From Clostridiales bacterium (lineage in GTDB: Bacteria; Bacillota; DSM-16504; Desulfitibacterales; JAICDB01): DNA of 64,000 nucleotides. Shown here piece after piece: positions 9,627 to 19,296 of this stretch. Within the stretch, counting starts at the first letter, position 1; the number at the start of each line of letters is the position of its first letter. Made by a program: the position numbers and the translations under genes. The stretch covers positions 98,282-162,281 of the forward strand of contig JAICDB010000003.1 in assembly GCA_020063565.1 (NCBI GenBank). Reading direction: 5' to 3'. A model generated the notes under the pieces. It was not told the DNA's origin, searched no databases, and worked only from the letters and a program-made list of their open reading frames with translations.

Positions 9627-10592
9627 TTGGTCGAAGCAGTTGAATATAGACTAGATATAGGTGATAATGGTGAAGCGATTGAAATCTTAGGAAAACACGA
9701 TGAGAATTTAAGATTTATTTCCAAGCACCTATCCGCGAAAATCGTGGCTAGGGGAAATCAGGTTAGCATTTTCGGAAAAAGCGAAGATGTTGAAAAGGCA
9801 AAAAAACTTTTTGAGAACCTGAAAGAACTGTTGCAAAAAGGAAATAAAATAAATATACCTACAATCAATTACCTTTTAAAAAAAATCAATAAAAATGAAG
9901 ACAAGGAGCTGACAGAAGCATTATCAGAGGTGATTTGTGTAACTGCCAGGGGGCGTCAGATTAAGCCTAAAACAATAGGTCAGTTTGAGTATATTAAAGC
10001 AATTAGAAATTCTGATTTAGTATTTGGTATTGGCCCTGCAGGTACAGGTAAAACCTACCTTGCAGTGGTAATGGCAGTTGAGGCTTTTCGAAATAAGGAA
10101 GTACAGAGAATTGTGCTTGCCAGACCCGCTGTTGAGGCAGGGGAAAAACTGGGTTTCTTGCCTGGTGACTTGCAGGACAAGGTTAACCCTTATTTACGGC
10201 CGCTTTATGATGGTTTATATGATATACTGGGAGTGGAAACCGCTCAAAAATTTATGGAACGTGAGATTATAGAGGTAGCTCCCCTAGCATATATGAGAGG
10301 ACGTACACTGGATGATTCGTTTATTATTTTGGATGAAGCTCAAAACACCACTCCGGAACAAATGAAAATGTTTTTAACAAGGATAGGTTTTGGATCAAAG
10401 GCTGTTGTGACAGGTGATATTACCCAGGTGGACTTGCCTAAGGGTAACCGCTCCGGGCTCATGGAAGCCCAAAGGATTTTGCAGGGAATAAATGGTATAG
10501 AGTTTAAATATTTAACAGAGGAGGATGTTGTTCGTCATCCCCTGGTCCAAAAAATAATTGGAGCGTATGAAAAAGCGCAAGAAACTCCTTAA
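9627..10592 (+). CDS. phoH: PhoH-like protein (P-loop ATPase)
   Basis: This 321-residue protein is a PhoH family member. A KH-like N-terminal region precedes the ATPase domain with Walker A GPAGTGKT at residues 136-143 and Walker B ILDEAQN around 232-240. The helicase-related signature VTGDITQVDLP is also present. PhoH proteins are cytosolic ATPases linked to RNA metabolism, often encoded beside ybeY. The TTG start lies ten bases after GGAGGT. It leads the phoH-pgpH-ybeY-dgkA group, as in B. subtilis. Confidence 0.95.
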   Translation: MVEAVEYRLDIGDNGEAIEILGKHDENLRFISKHLSAKIVARGNQVSIFGKSEDVEKAKKLFENLKELLQKGNKINIPTINYLLKKINKNEDKELTEALSEVICVTARGRQIKPKTIGQFEYIKAIRNSDLVFGIGPAGTGKTYLAVVMAVEAFRNKEVQRIVLARPAVEAGEKLGFLPGDLQDKVNPYLRPLYDGLYDILGVETAQKFMEREIIEVAPLAYMRGRTLDDSFIILDEAQNTTPEQMKMFLTRIGFGSKAVVTGDITQVDLPKGNRSGLMEAQRILQGINGIEFKYLTEEDVVRHPLVQKIIGAYEKAQETP

Positions 10593-10605
10593 GGAGTGAA
10601 ATAAA

Positions 10606-12783
10606 GTGGTAAAAGCTAAATTTTTTAAAAAACACGTTCAAATCCCCATTTTAAGGTTATTGCGAAATACTTTTTCTAAACGTATCTTGTGGGGATTTAT
10701 CTTTTTTTTGGCTATAATGTTAATAATGGGGATTAACTTTATGCCTCAAAAAGTCGAAGTAGGGCAGCCTGCACCCAGAAAGTTTGAATCTAAACGTGCT
10801 CTTACCTTTGAAAGTGAAGTCTTAACAGAGATTGCCCGTGAAGAAGCGGCAGCTAAAGTTAAACCTGTCTACAAAGTTGATGAATATGTACTTCAGGATC
10901 TCTTAACACAAATAGATGGCTATTTTCAAACGATCCATAGGGTAAGAAACTCTGAATTTGAGCAGGAGTTAAAAGGTAAAAAGCTTGAGGAAGAATTGGG
11001 AATAGAATTAAATAAGGAAACATTAACTGCTACTTTTGAATCAGATATAGGTACGATCAATGCTGTCCAACAGGAAACAAAACAGCTGGTTAGGCAGTTT
11101 ATGAGCCAGGGAGTTCATGAAGATGAAGTAAGTATGGTTAAAAAGAATATGCTTAATGCAGTTTCTCTTTTAAATATTAATAGTGAGTTTAAAGTGCTTG
11201 TTGCCAGTATAATAAAAAAGTTAAATATTAAAGAAAACATGGTTTATGATGCTGAAGCCACTGAAGAGTTAAAAGCAATTGCCAGGGAAAATGTAGAACC
11301 CGTAGAGGTAGAAATTAAGCCGGGCCAGGTAATTGTTGGAGAAGGAGTAATAATAACTGAATTTCAGTATGAGCAGCTGGAGAAGCTTGGACTTTTAGAA
11401 ACAGAAAAACCTTATACCGTAATTATGGGCTTAGCGCTTCTAATAGCAATTTTATTTGCACTTGTCATTCTTTATGTTTACCAATATAAGAATGATATTT
11501 ATCATAATTACAAGTTAATGATCTTACTTGGACTACTGGTCGTAAGCAGCCTGTTAATCACAAGGGCAGTTATGGCCATTAGCCTGGGAACTAGGGCTGA
11601 ATTATCCATGCTGGTGGGATATATGGCTCCACTTGCAGCAGGCCCTATGTTGATTGCAATTTTGTTGGATAACAAATTAGCCGTATTTGTGACTATAATA
11701 CTTGCAATCTTTGTAGGTATTATGTCCGGTACTCAACTCCAAATTGCAATAGTGGCAGTTGTAGGGGGCTTAGCAGGCGTCTACAGTGTATCACACTTGA
11801 GCCAGCGTTCCGACCTTGCCAAAGCAAGTCTTTATATGATACTTGCTAATGTGCTTACAATTATTGCACTTGGCTTGATTTTTAGTCATTCCCTGACAAT
11901 GCTGACAGTGGGAGTAATACTGGGGATAATTAACGGCATACTTTCATCTGTCTTAACTATAGGCTTTTTGCCTTTCTGGGAAACAGCATTTGGTATTACC
12001 ACATCCGTAAAATTACTGGAACTTTCCAACCCCAACCAACCGCTTTTAAGAAAACTGCTTGTGGAAGCGCCGGGAACCTACCATCATAGTATTCTGGTAG
12101 GAAACCTGGCGGAAGCTGCTGCAGAAGAAGTGGGAGCAGATTCCCTTCTGGCAAGGGTTGGAGCTTACTATCATGATATTGGTAAGATAAAAAGGCCATA
12201 CTTCTTTATAGAAAATCAATTAACTGCAGAAAATCCCCATGATAAGCTGGCGCCGACTTTGAGCACCTTAATTATAACTTCCCACGTCAAAGACGGTGTT
12301 GAAATGGCTAAGGAATATAAGTTGCCTCAAAGTATAATAGATATTATTCAGCAGCATCATGGCAACTCACTTCTTTCATTTTTTTATCAAAAAGCCGTTG
12401 AAAATTCTAATGGAGATAATTCTGTTTCAAAAGATGATTTTCGCTATGAAAATTGTAAGCCTCGTACTAAGGAGGCTGCCATTGTTATGCTGGCAGATGG
12501 AGTGGAGGCTGGGGTACGCTCCATGCAAAAGCCAACTCCCAACCGTATTGAGGCTTTTGTCAAAAAGATAATCAAGGAAAGGTTAGAGGACAATCAACTT
12601 GAAGAATGTGACCTTACCTTTAAAGAATTGGATGTTATAACGCAAGCATTTGTAAGGGTATTAAACGGTATTTTTCACAGTAGAATTGAGTATCCGGAAA
12701 AGCTTATCAAGGAAATTGAAAGGGGTAAAGGATCCAGTGGAAGTAGTAATAAGGAACCAGCAGCACAAAGTGGCAATACCTGA
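10606..12783 (+). CDS. pgpH: Cyclic-di-AMP phosphodiesterase PgpH (7TM-HD)
   Basis: This 725-residue protein has an N-terminal transmembrane helix, an extracytoplasmic 7TMR-HDED region (to about residue 270), seven transmembrane helices (about 275-470) and a cytosolic HD domain. The HD motif lies in [12 protein letters not shown] near residues 520-530, with TYHHS upstream and a QQHHG motif downstream. PgpH hydrolyses c-di-AMP to 5'-pApA. The gene overlaps the start of ybeY by 47 bases. A serine- and glycine-rich tail ends the protein. Confidence 0.95.
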   Translation: MVKAKFFKKHVQIPILRLLRNTFSKRILWGFIFFLAIMLIMGINFMPQKVEVGQPAPRKFESKRALTFESEVLTEIAREEAAAKVKPVYKVDEYVLQDLLTQIDGYFQTIHRVRNSEFEQELKGKKLEEELGIELNKETLTATFESDIGTINAVQQETKQLVRQFMSQGVHEDEVSMVKKNMLNAVSLLNINSEFKVLVASIIKKLNIKENMVYDAEATEELKAIARENVEPVEVEIKPGQVIVGEGVIITEFQYEQLEKLGLLETEKPYTVIMGLALLIAILFALVILYVYQYKNDIYHNYKLMILLGLLVVSSLLITRAVMAISLGTRAELSMLVGYMAPLAAGPMLIAILLDNKLAVFVTIILAIFVGIMSGTQLQIAIVAVVGGLAGVYSVSHLSQRSDLAKASLYMILANVLTIIALGLIFSHSLTMLTVGVILGIINGILSSVLTIGFLPFWETAFGITTSVKLLELSNPNQPLLRKLLVEAPGTYHHSILVGNLAEAAAEEVGADSLLARVGAYYHDIGKIKRPYFFIENQLTAENPHDKLAPTLSTLIITSHVKDGVEMAKEYKLPQSIIDIIQQHHGNSLLSFFYQKAVENSNGDNSVSKDDFRYENCKPRTKEAAIVMLADGVEAGVRSMQKPTPNRIEAFVKKIIKERLEDNQLEECDLTFKELDVITQAFVRVLNGIFHSRIEYPEKLIKEIERGKGSSGSSNKEPAAQSGNT

Positions 12784-13213
12784 TGACTTATTAAAAGCAA
12801 TTGAAGAAGTAGCAAAGGAAGTTTTAAAATTTGCAAACAGGCCAAAGGGTGAAGTCAGCATTCTCCTCACAGATGATGCATTTATTCATGAACTTAACAG
12901 GAAATACAGGGGAGTTGACAGGCCTACGGACGTACTTTCATTTGCATTACAGGAAGAAACCCCGGATGTTCCTGAACCGGTTCCTTTGGCGGAAATGGAT
13001 GATATTCTTGGAGATGTTATTATTTCAATGGAAACCGCCCGGCGCCAGGCTGGGGAATACGGTCACTCACTTCTAAGAGAAGTTTGCTATCTGGTTGTCC
13101 ACGGTGTATTACACCTGCTTGGTTATGACCACCAGGAGGAAGATGAAAGAAAAGAAATGCGTGAAACTGAAGAGAAGATTTTAGAGCACTTTAATATCAA
13201 CCGTCAGGAATGA
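12737..13213 (+). CDS. ybeY: Endoribonuclease YbeY
   Basis: This 158-residue protein has the diagnostic zinc site [11 protein letters not shown] and the upstream signature [15 protein letters not shown]. YbeY is a metal-dependent RNase that acts in 16S rRNA maturation and ribosome quality control. The GTG at 12737 gives a normal N-terminus ([10 protein letters not shown]); the frame is open further upstream, but those residues belong to the overlapping pgpH end. GAAAGGGG upstream can serve as ribosome site. The overlap suggests translational coupling. Confidence 0.95.
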   Translation: MEVVIRNQQHKVAIPDDLLKAIEEVAKEVLKFANRPKGEVSILLTDDAFIHELNRKYRGVDRPTDVLSFALQEETPDVPEPVPLAEMDDILGDVIISMETARRQAGEYGHSLLREVCYLVVHGVLHLLGYDHQEEDERKEMRETEEKILEHFNINRQE

Positions 13214-13220
13214 TACAATC

Positions 13221-13598
13221 ATGAATAGGACGCGAATTGAAAGTTTTAAATATGCCATAGAGGGCATAATATATGCTTTTTCTACGCAAAGGAATTTACG
13301 AATTCATTTTGTTTTTTTAATACTTGTTCATCTTTTCGGAGTAATATTAAAGCTTGCTGCAGTTGAATGGTTGGCTGTGGTAATAGTATCTTTCCTTGTA
13401 ATTTGTTTGGAGATGGTCAATACAGCAATTGAAGAAGTTGTAAACCTGTGTGTTAAGGGATATCATCTCAAAGCAAAAGTTGCAAAGGATGTGGCTGCCG
13501 GAGCGGTATTTCTGGCAGCTCTCTGTGCCGTAATTGTAGGATTAGTAATTTTTCTGCCAAAACTGGCATTGATAGTTGCAAATATGCTGGGGCAATAA
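13221..13598 (+). CDS. dgkA: Diacylglycerol/undecaprenol kinase
   Basis: This 125-residue membrane protein has three hydrophobic helices and the DgkA family signature EMVNTAIEEVVNL. In Gram-positive bacteria the enzyme preferentially phosphorylates undecaprenol to recycle the lipid carrier for envelope synthesis. It starts seven bases after ybeY. The N-terminal amphipathic stretch FKYAIEGIIYAFSTQRNLRIH is typical of the family. Substrate preference here is inferred from Gram-positive relatives. Confidence 0.93.
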   Translation: MNRTRIESFKYAIEGIIYAFSTQRNLRIHFVFLILVHLFGVILKLAAVEWLAVVIVSFLVICLEMVNTAIEEVVNLCVKGYHLKAKVAKDVAAGAVFLAALCAVIVGLVIFLPKLALIVANMLGQ

Positions 13599-13620
13599 GT
13601 ACCTCAAGGGGTGAGTGTGC

Positions 13621-14661
13621 ATGATGAAAAGGGAAAAAAGCCCTAAAATAATGTATATTATTTTACTTTTAATGATGTTATTATTGTTGTTCAATTCAAT
13701 TTTACTGGCAAGAACTGCAGGTTTTATTCAATTTCCCGGTGAAATGACCCGTAAAGAGTTGGCCAGGGAAGGAGCGGCCATTCTTATAGATTACTATGAA
13801 AAAATGGCGAAGGATGCCAAGGTGCTGGAAAATAAAGCGGTAAGGGAAGCTATTGCCCAGTTTAAATATGAAATTGAAAGGGCTTCAACTCCTCAAGATT
13901 TAGCTCGTTTGCAAACAATTTACAGCAGAAGGGTCCAGGAAGTAATTGCAAGGGAGCAGGATACCAAAAGAAGGGAAGAAGTTTTAAGCATAATTAAGAA
14001 TGATCCCGGTATAAGTGTTTTTAATGGAGATGCAGTTATAACAGTTAGCAAGGAGCAGGAAGAAATCAAAGTTACAGATCCGACTGGATTAATAACTGAA
14101 GAAACTGTTAAAAAATTAAATGAATCTCCAATACTGGATGATTCCTGGTCTATTATAGAAATTTCAGTAAGACAAGGGCAGCCTACTTTACAGACCACAA
14201 GGAGCCTTATAGATCAGCTGAACCTAAGAGAAAAGGAACTTGCAGATCTTAAAAGCAAAATTACCCAGCTGGAAATCAAATCTGGATATGCGGAAATGAC
14301 TGGCCCGGGAGTAATAGTAGAACTGTATGATTCAAATAACGGTTTTAGTTCGGTAGATATTGTGCATGATAGGGATGTACGTGATGTAGTTAATGAACTG
14401 TTTTCTGCAGGTGCTACAGGTATAGCTGTGGGAGGGCACCGCTTAACCGCTACATCCTCCATTCGCTGTGCGGGTCCGATAATTTTAGTTAACCAGCAGC
14501 CAATTGCTGTGGACCCCATAGTTATTCAAGCTGTAGGTGATCCTGAAGTTCTCAAAAGCAGTCTAAAGCTTATTAAAGGTGAGTTACAGGAATTTGGTAT
14601 CAAAGTAGAAATAACTCCTCAAGAACAAATTACTCTACCTGCATATAAGGAGAAAAAATAA
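13621..14661 (+). CDS. DUF881 family membrane-anchored protein
   Basis: This 346-residue protein has an N-terminal transmembrane anchor (about residues 9-27), a charged helical region, a short coiled coil (around 200-220, REKELADLKSKITQLE) and a C-terminal DUF881 domain. The domain is seen as GPGVIVELYD, VVNELFSAGATGIAVGGHRL and CAGPIILVN. DUF881 proteins such as B. subtilis YlxW/YlxX are usually found in division or envelope gene regions; their function is unsettled. The insertion between dgkA and cdd is not part of the Bacillus order. The start could be the ATG at 13621 or 13624; an in-frame GTG at 13615 is less likely. Its stop overlaps the cdd start by one base. Confidence 0.85.
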   Translation: MMKREKSPKIMYIILLLMMLLLLFNSILLARTAGFIQFPGEMTRKELAREGAAILIDYYEKMAKDAKVLENKAVREAIAQFKYEIERASTPQDLARLQTIYSRRVQEVIAREQDTKRREEVLSIIKNDPGISVFNGDAVITVSKEQEEIKVTDPTGLITEETVKKLNESPILDDSWSIIEISVRQGQPTLQTTRSLIDQLNLREKELADLKSKITQLEIKSGYAEMTGPGVIVELYDSNNGFSSVDIVHDRDVRDVVNELFSAGATGIAVGGHRLTATSSIRCAGPIILVNQQPIAVDPIVIQAVGDPEVLKSSLKLIKGELQEFGIKVEITPQEQITLPAYKEKK

Positions 14662-15056
14662 TGGATGAAAAATTACTAATTAAAAAAGCAAAGGAAGCCA
14701 GAGAAAATTCTTATTCACCTTATTCTAATTTTGCAGTTGGAGCAGCACTTTTAACTGAGGAAGGTAAGATTTTTACAGGCTGTAATGTGGAAAATGCTGT
14801 ATATGGCTTGTCCAACTGTGCTGAAAGAACTGCAATTTTTAAGGCAGTCTCCGAGGGATACAGACGCTTTACGGCAATTGCTGTAGTGGCTGATACTGAT
14901 GAGGTTTGTAAACCTTGTGGATCCTGCCGTCAGGTTTTTATAGAATTTAATCCCGATATGGAGGTAATAATGTCCAACCTTAATGGGGATGTGGAGATAA
15001 AAAAAGCAGTCCAGCTTTTGCCGGGAAGTTTTTCCAGAAAACAATTAAACAGTTAG
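14661..15056 (+). CDS. cdd: Cytidine deaminase
   Basis: This 131-residue enzyme is a homotetramer-type cytidine deaminase. The zinc-binding and catalytic residues are seen in NCAERTA (Cys, catalytic Glu) and PCGSCRQ (two Cys). The N-terminal substrate motif SPYSNFAVGAAL is intact. It converts cytidine and deoxycytidine to uridine compounds in pyrimidine salvage. AAGGAG at 14647 precedes the ATG, which overlaps the preceding stop codon. The position before era is conserved. Confidence 0.96.
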   Translation: MDEKLLIKKAKEARENSYSPYSNFAVGAALLTEEGKIFTGCNVENAVYGLSNCAERTAIFKAVSEGYRRFTAIAVVADTDEVCKPCGSCRQVFIEFNPDMEVIMSNLNGDVEIKKAVQLLPGSFSRKQLNS

Positions 15057-15110
15057 CTCCAAATGATCTGTGAATGTATCCTATAAAAATAGAGTAGAGG
15101 TGACTGGAAA

Positions 15111-16004
15111 ATGTCTCAAAGGGAATTTAAATCTGGTTTTGTTGCTATAATTGGCAGACCTAATGTTGGAAAATCCACTTTTTTAAATAATGTTATAGGT
15201 CAAAAAATAGCAATAATGTCTGATAAACCTCAGACTACCAGAAATAAAATAACGGGAATATATACAACTGAAGAGGCACAACTTGTTTTTTTGGATACCC
15301 CTGGTTTACACGTGCCTAAACACAAATTAGGGGAATATATGGTAGGGGTAGTCCACAAAACTTTAAAAGAAGTTGATGCCATCCTCTATATGGTAGAGGC
15401 AGGATCCGGGTATGGCCCCGGTGATAAGCATATAATTAATACCCTTCAAGAGATTAAAACCCCTGTTTTTTTAGGAATTAACAAGATAGATAAATTTCCT
15501 CAGGAAGTAGTTCTGGAAGAAATAGCTGCCTGGAAAGAGCGTTATAACTTTTGCGACATTGTGCCTATTTCAGCACTTGAAGGGACAAAGGTAGAAGCGC
15601 TTCTACACAGCATTATAGAAGTAATGCCCTTAGGGCCAAAGTATTATCCCGATGATATGGTAACTGATCAACCTGAAAAACAGCTTATATCCGAGCTAAT
15701 TAGAGAAAAAATTTTGCATTTTACTCGGGAAGAAGTGCCTCATTCAATTGCTGTATCAGTTGATTATTTAGAGACAGAGGCTGAGTTATTAAAAATATTT
15801 GCAAGTATCTATACTGAAAGAAATTCCCAGAAAGGCATTATTATAGGTAAGGGCGGGAGTATGCTTAAAAAGATTGGTCAGGCAGCCAGAAAGGACATGG
15901 AAAGGCTCCTTGGAAGCAAAATCTATTTGGACCTGAGAGTAAAAGTGAAGCAAAACTGGCGCAAGAAGGAAAAATTTTTACGTGATTTTGGATATGAAGA
16001 TTGA
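15111..16004 (+). CDS. era: GTPase Era
   Basis: This 297-residue protein has the GTPase motifs GRPNVGKS (G1), DTPGLH (G3) and NKID (G4). A C-terminal KH domain carries IIIGKGGSMLKKIG. Era binds the 3' end of 16S rRNA and acts in 30S subunit maturation. Length and domain order are normal. It follows cdd by 54 bases. In B. subtilis the next genes are yqzL and recO; here mgtE is found instead. Confidence 0.97.
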   Translation: MSQREFKSGFVAIIGRPNVGKSTFLNNVIGQKIAIMSDKPQTTRNKITGIYTTEEAQLVFLDTPGLHVPKHKLGEYMVGVVHKTLKEVDAILYMVEAGSGYGPGDKHIINTLQEIKTPVFLGINKIDKFPQEVVLEEIAAWKERYNFCDIVPISALEGTKVEALLHSIIEVMPLGPKYYPDDMVTDQPEKQLISELIREKILHFTREEVPHSIAVSVDYLETEAELLKIFASIYTERNSQKGIIIGKGGSMLKKIGQAARKDMERLLGSKIYLDLRVKVKQNWRKKEKFLRDFGYED

Positions 16005-16055
16005 TCTGTAATATGTTGTGATGTATAGAGTGGCACAAAGGGGGTGGCGGTTTAG

Positions 16056-17414
16056 ATGTATCCTGATGTTGAACTTAATGAAATTCAGAATTTATTATCT
16101 CAAGGCAAACAAGATGAAGTAAAAGGCAGATTGCAAGAACTGCAACCTGCAGATATAGCTGAAATTATCATAGATATTGAAGATGAATATAAAGCTATAA
16201 TTTTTTCCCTTTTGGATGGGGAAACCGCTGCTGAGGTACTTATTAATTTAGATTCAGATATAATGGTTCTTCTCCTGGAGAAGTTAGGTGCAGAACGCAT
16301 CAGGCATATATTTGATGAAATGTCATCTGATGATGCTGCAGACTTAATTGCTGAAATTCCTGTTCCCTTAAAGGATAAACTCCTCACCAGCATGGAAATA
16401 GAGGACGCCAATGATGTAAAAGAACTACTTGCCTACAAGGAAGATACTGCCGGCGGTATCATGACCACTGAGTATGTTGCAATATTAAAAAGCTTAACTG
16501 CCGCCAGGGCAATTGAAGTCTTGAGAGAAATAGCGCCGGATGCTGAAACTGTTTACTATGTTTATGTTGTAAATGAAAAAAACCATCTTGTTGGCGTACT
16601 TTCTCTGAGGGAATTGATAGTTGCTGATCCTTCTACACGTGTTGAGGATATTATGAAGGAAAATGTGATTTCCGTTCATGTTGGTATGGACCAGGAAGAG
16701 GTTGCTAATGTAGTTTCCAAGTATGATTTTTTGGCAGTACCCGTTGTGGACGATAATAACTGCCTCCTTGGAATTATTACGGTTGACGACATTATTGATG
16801 TTATTCATGAGGAAGCTACAGAGGACTTTTATCTTTTAGGAGGTACAAGCAGTGAATTAATAGAAGATGAGGGCCTTTTTAATAGAATAATTAGTTCCCT
16901 GCGTTCAAGATTACCCTGGTTATTTATAACCCTTCTGGGAGGGCTTTTGGCAGGTCAGGTCATCAAAGGTTTGGAAGAAGAGTTAAGTACTGTCGTTGCA
17001 CTGGCATTTTTTATACCTCTCTTGACAGGCATGGGCGGCAATGTGGGGACTCAATCGTCAACACTGACCGTTAGAGGCCTGGCTACAGGACAGATTGATG
17101 TTAAAGAAATACTGCTTGTGGTGGGAAGAGAGACATTAACAGGTGTATTAATAGGACTTATCTGCGGTATAATTGTGGCCATTGTAGCTTACTTGTGGCA
17201 GCAAAATATTATGCTGGGAGTAGTTGTTGGTCTGGCGCTCCTGGGGAATATGACTACGGCAGCCACCATGGGAACACTGGTTCCCTTAATATTTAAAAAG
17301 GTTGGAATTGATCCTGCCGTTGCTTCTGCTCCATTTATCTCAACATCAATTGATATCACCGGTTTATTAATTTATTCTACAGTAGCCAGTCTGCTAATGT
17401 CCTATTTGATGTAA
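16056..17414 (+). CDS. mgtE: Magnesium transporter MgtE
   Basis: This 452-residue protein has all three MgtE domains: the N domain (superhelical MgtE_N, residues about 20-130), two CBS domains (about 135-260), and a five-helix pore domain with GGNVGTQSST and the final PFISTSIDITGLLIYS. MgtE imports Mg2+, and the cytosolic N and CBS domains sense it. A GGGGTGG site precedes the ATG. I saw no Mg2+ riboswitch upstream. The gene interrupts the usual era-recO linkage. Confidence 0.95.
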   Translation: MYPDVELNEIQNLLSQGKQDEVKGRLQELQPADIAEIIIDIEDEYKAIIFSLLDGETAAEVLINLDSDIMVLLLEKLGAERIRHIFDEMSSDDAADLIAEIPVPLKDKLLTSMEIEDANDVKELLAYKEDTAGGIMTTEYVAILKSLTAARAIEVLREIAPDAETVYYVYVVNEKNHLVGVLSLRELIVADPSTRVEDIMKENVISVHVGMDQEEVANVVSKYDFLAVPVVDDNNCLLGIITVDDIIDVIHEEATEDFYLLGGTSSELIEDEGLFNRIISSLRSRLPWLFITLLGGLLAGQVIKGLEEELSTVVALAFFIPLLTGMGGNVGTQSSTLTVRGLATGQIDVKEILLVVGRETLTGVLIGLICGIIVAIVAYLWQQNIMLGVVVGLALLGNMTTAATMGTLVPLIFKKVGIDPAVASAPFISTSIDITGLLIYSTVASLLMSYLM

Positions 17415-17428
17415 CGGAGTGAAACCTG

Positions 17429-18175
17429 GTGGCCTTAATAAAAACTGAAGCTATTGTTCTAAAGCAACGTGATTTTAGCGAAGCTGACAAAATAATAACG
17501 CTTTACAGTATGAAAATGGGAAAAATAAGCTGCATTGCAAAGGGTATCAAGAGGGCTAAAAGTAAATTACGGGGAACTCTTCTGCCATTTACACATAACA
17601 GTTTGGTTCTCTTTAAAGGAAAAAGCTTATATACAGTTACAGGTGCAGATATAATAGAGAGTTTTGTTAATTTAAGAAAAGATTTTAGTCTCATGGCTTA
17701 TACCAGTTATATATTGGAGTTGCTGGATTCGCTAGTACCTGAAGAAGAGGCGAGTTATCAAACCTTTGTATTGCTTGTTGGAACACTCCATCTTTTAAAT
17801 GTGATTGATCCTCGTGTAGCTGTAAAAATTTTTGAGATTCGCTTTTTAAGAATTTTGGGCTACCGTCCCCAAACAGATAAATGTATAAATTGTGGCGGCT
17901 TTGGAGATAAATTTTGGTTTAGTTCCGGACAAGGGGGGGTATTGTGTTCCTCGTGTCGTAACCTTGATTCTCTGGCTAAACGTATTAGCACGGGCAGTCT
18001 AAAAATACTGGAACTGTTGGATAAGATGGACTGGAATAGAATTGACAGGGTTAAGCCGTCAAAAAAGAACTTTCAAGAAATGGATCATATAATGGATGAT
18101 TACTTACTGTATCTGCTCCAAAAGAAACTGCACTCACGGGAGTTCATCAAGTCCGTAATTGAAAATAAACTTTAA
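17429..18175 (+). CDS. recO: DNA repair protein RecO
   Basis: This 248-residue protein has the RecO architecture: an N-terminal OB fold (KTEAIVLKQRDFSEADKII), a helical middle, and a zinc-binding C4 site made by CINCGG and CSSCRN. RecO loads RecA at ssDNA gaps together with RecR. The GTG at 17429 comes 14 bases after mgtE. Length is typical of Firmicutes RecO. The next gene is glyQ after a 90-base spacer that has only a short hairpin and no T-box. Confidence 0.95.
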   Translation: MALIKTEAIVLKQRDFSEADKIITLYSMKMGKISCIAKGIKRAKSKLRGTLLPFTHNSLVLFKGKSLYTVTGADIIESFVNLRKDFSLMAYTSYILELLDSLVPEEEASYQTFVLLVGTLHLLNVIDPRVAVKIFEIRFLRILGYRPQTDKCINCGGFGDKFWFSSGQGGVLCSSCRNLDSLAKRISTGSLKILELLDKMDWNRIDRVKPSKKNFQEMDHIMDDYLLYLLQKKLHSREFIKSVIENKL

Positions 18176-18265
18176 GAGGATGTTCAAAAGTCGTACTCCC
18201 TTTCGAACACTTCTTTATATCCTACAAATTAACAAAATAAACACCTGTAAGGAGGTAAGTTAATT

Positions 18266-19294
18266 ATGGACTTTCAAACAATAATTCTCGAATTAAACAA
18301 ATACTGGGCGGAAAAAAACTGTATCATAGTACAACCGTATGATGTGGAAAAGGGAGCCGGTACAATGCAGCCTGCCACATTTTTGCGCGCCCTGGGGCCC
18401 GAACCCTGGAACACGGCATATGTGGAACCTTCAAGACGCCCCACAGATGGAAGATATGGAGAAAACCCTAACAGACTGCAGCATTACTTTCAGTACCAGG
18501 TGCTCTTAAAGCCTTCTCCGCCTGATGTACAGGAACTGTATTTAGATAGTTTGAGGGCTTTGGGAATTGACCCGTTAAAACATGATATCCGTTTTGTGGA
18601 AGATAACTGGGAGTCTCCCACCCTTGGAGCATGGGGGCTCGGTTGGGAAGTTTGGCTTGATGGTATGGAAATTACCCAGTTCACATATTTCCAGCAATGC
18701 GGGGGAATTGACTGTAAGCCGGTAAGTGCGGAACTTACCTACGGTATTGAAAGAATAGCAATGTTTATTCAACAAAAGGACAGTGTTTTTGATATTAACT
18801 GGATTGGAGACATTACCTACGGTGATTTATACCGCCAGAATGAAGTAGATCATTCTTATTATAATTTTTTAGCAGCTGATACCGATAAACTTTTTAAATG
18901 GTTTAATGAATATGAAGAAGAATGCCATAATGCCATTAGAAAAGACCTGGTAGCGCCTGCCTATGACTATACATTGAAATGTTCCCATACATTTAACCTT
19001 CTGGATGCAAGGGGTGCAATCAGTGTTACTGAAAGAACCCATTACATTCACAGGGTAAGGGAACTTGCAAAGTTATGTGCCAATGCCTGGGTTAAGCAGA
19101 GGGAACGTCTTGGTTATCCTCTAATTAAAGACCCCAAAAAACGGTCTGAAATGGGTCTCAAACCGTTACCGGAAAAGAGTATAACGGTGAAACCGCCTGC
19201 ATATGACGATCAGCAGCAGGAAGAAGGACAACAACTGGAAGCCGGAGAAAGCAAAACTGCTCCTAAAGACCCGGCCGATGTGAAGGAGGCGTAA
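18266..19294 (+). CDS. glyQ: Glycyl-tRNA synthetase alpha subunit, with extended tail
   Basis: This 342-residue protein carries the class II catalytic core of bacterial GlyRS (residues 1-295), with [15 protein letters not shown] and [19 protein letters not shown]. It pairs with GlyS to charge tRNA-Gly in an alpha2-beta2 enzyme. The usual length is about 290-300; the last ~45 residues form a Gln-, Glu- and Pro-rich tail (for example [15 protein letters not shown]) that is probably disordered. The AAGGAGGTAAG site is strong. It lies two bases before glyS. Confidence 0.96.
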   Translation: MDFQTIILELNKYWAEKNCIIVQPYDVEKGAGTMQPATFLRALGPEPWNTAYVEPSRRPTDGRYGENPNRLQHYFQYQVLLKPSPPDVQELYLDSLRALGIDPLKHDIRFVEDNWESPTLGAWGLGWEVWLDGMEITQFTYFQQCGGIDCKPVSAELTYGIERIAMFIQQKDSVFDINWIGDITYGDLYRQNEVDHSYYNFLAADTDKLFKWFNEYEEECHNAIRKDLVAPAYDYTLKCSHTFNLLDARGAISVTERTHYIHRVRELAKLCANAWVKQRERLGYPLIKDPKKRSEMGLKPLPEKSITVKPPAYDDQQQEEGQQLEAGESKTAPKDPADVKEA

Positions 19295-19296
19295 CA

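Noticed and set aside
18176..18265. T-box riboswitch before glyQS
   Set aside because: The spacer is only 90 bases and holds just a short tgttc/gaaca hairpin; no T-box sequence or specifier structure is present.
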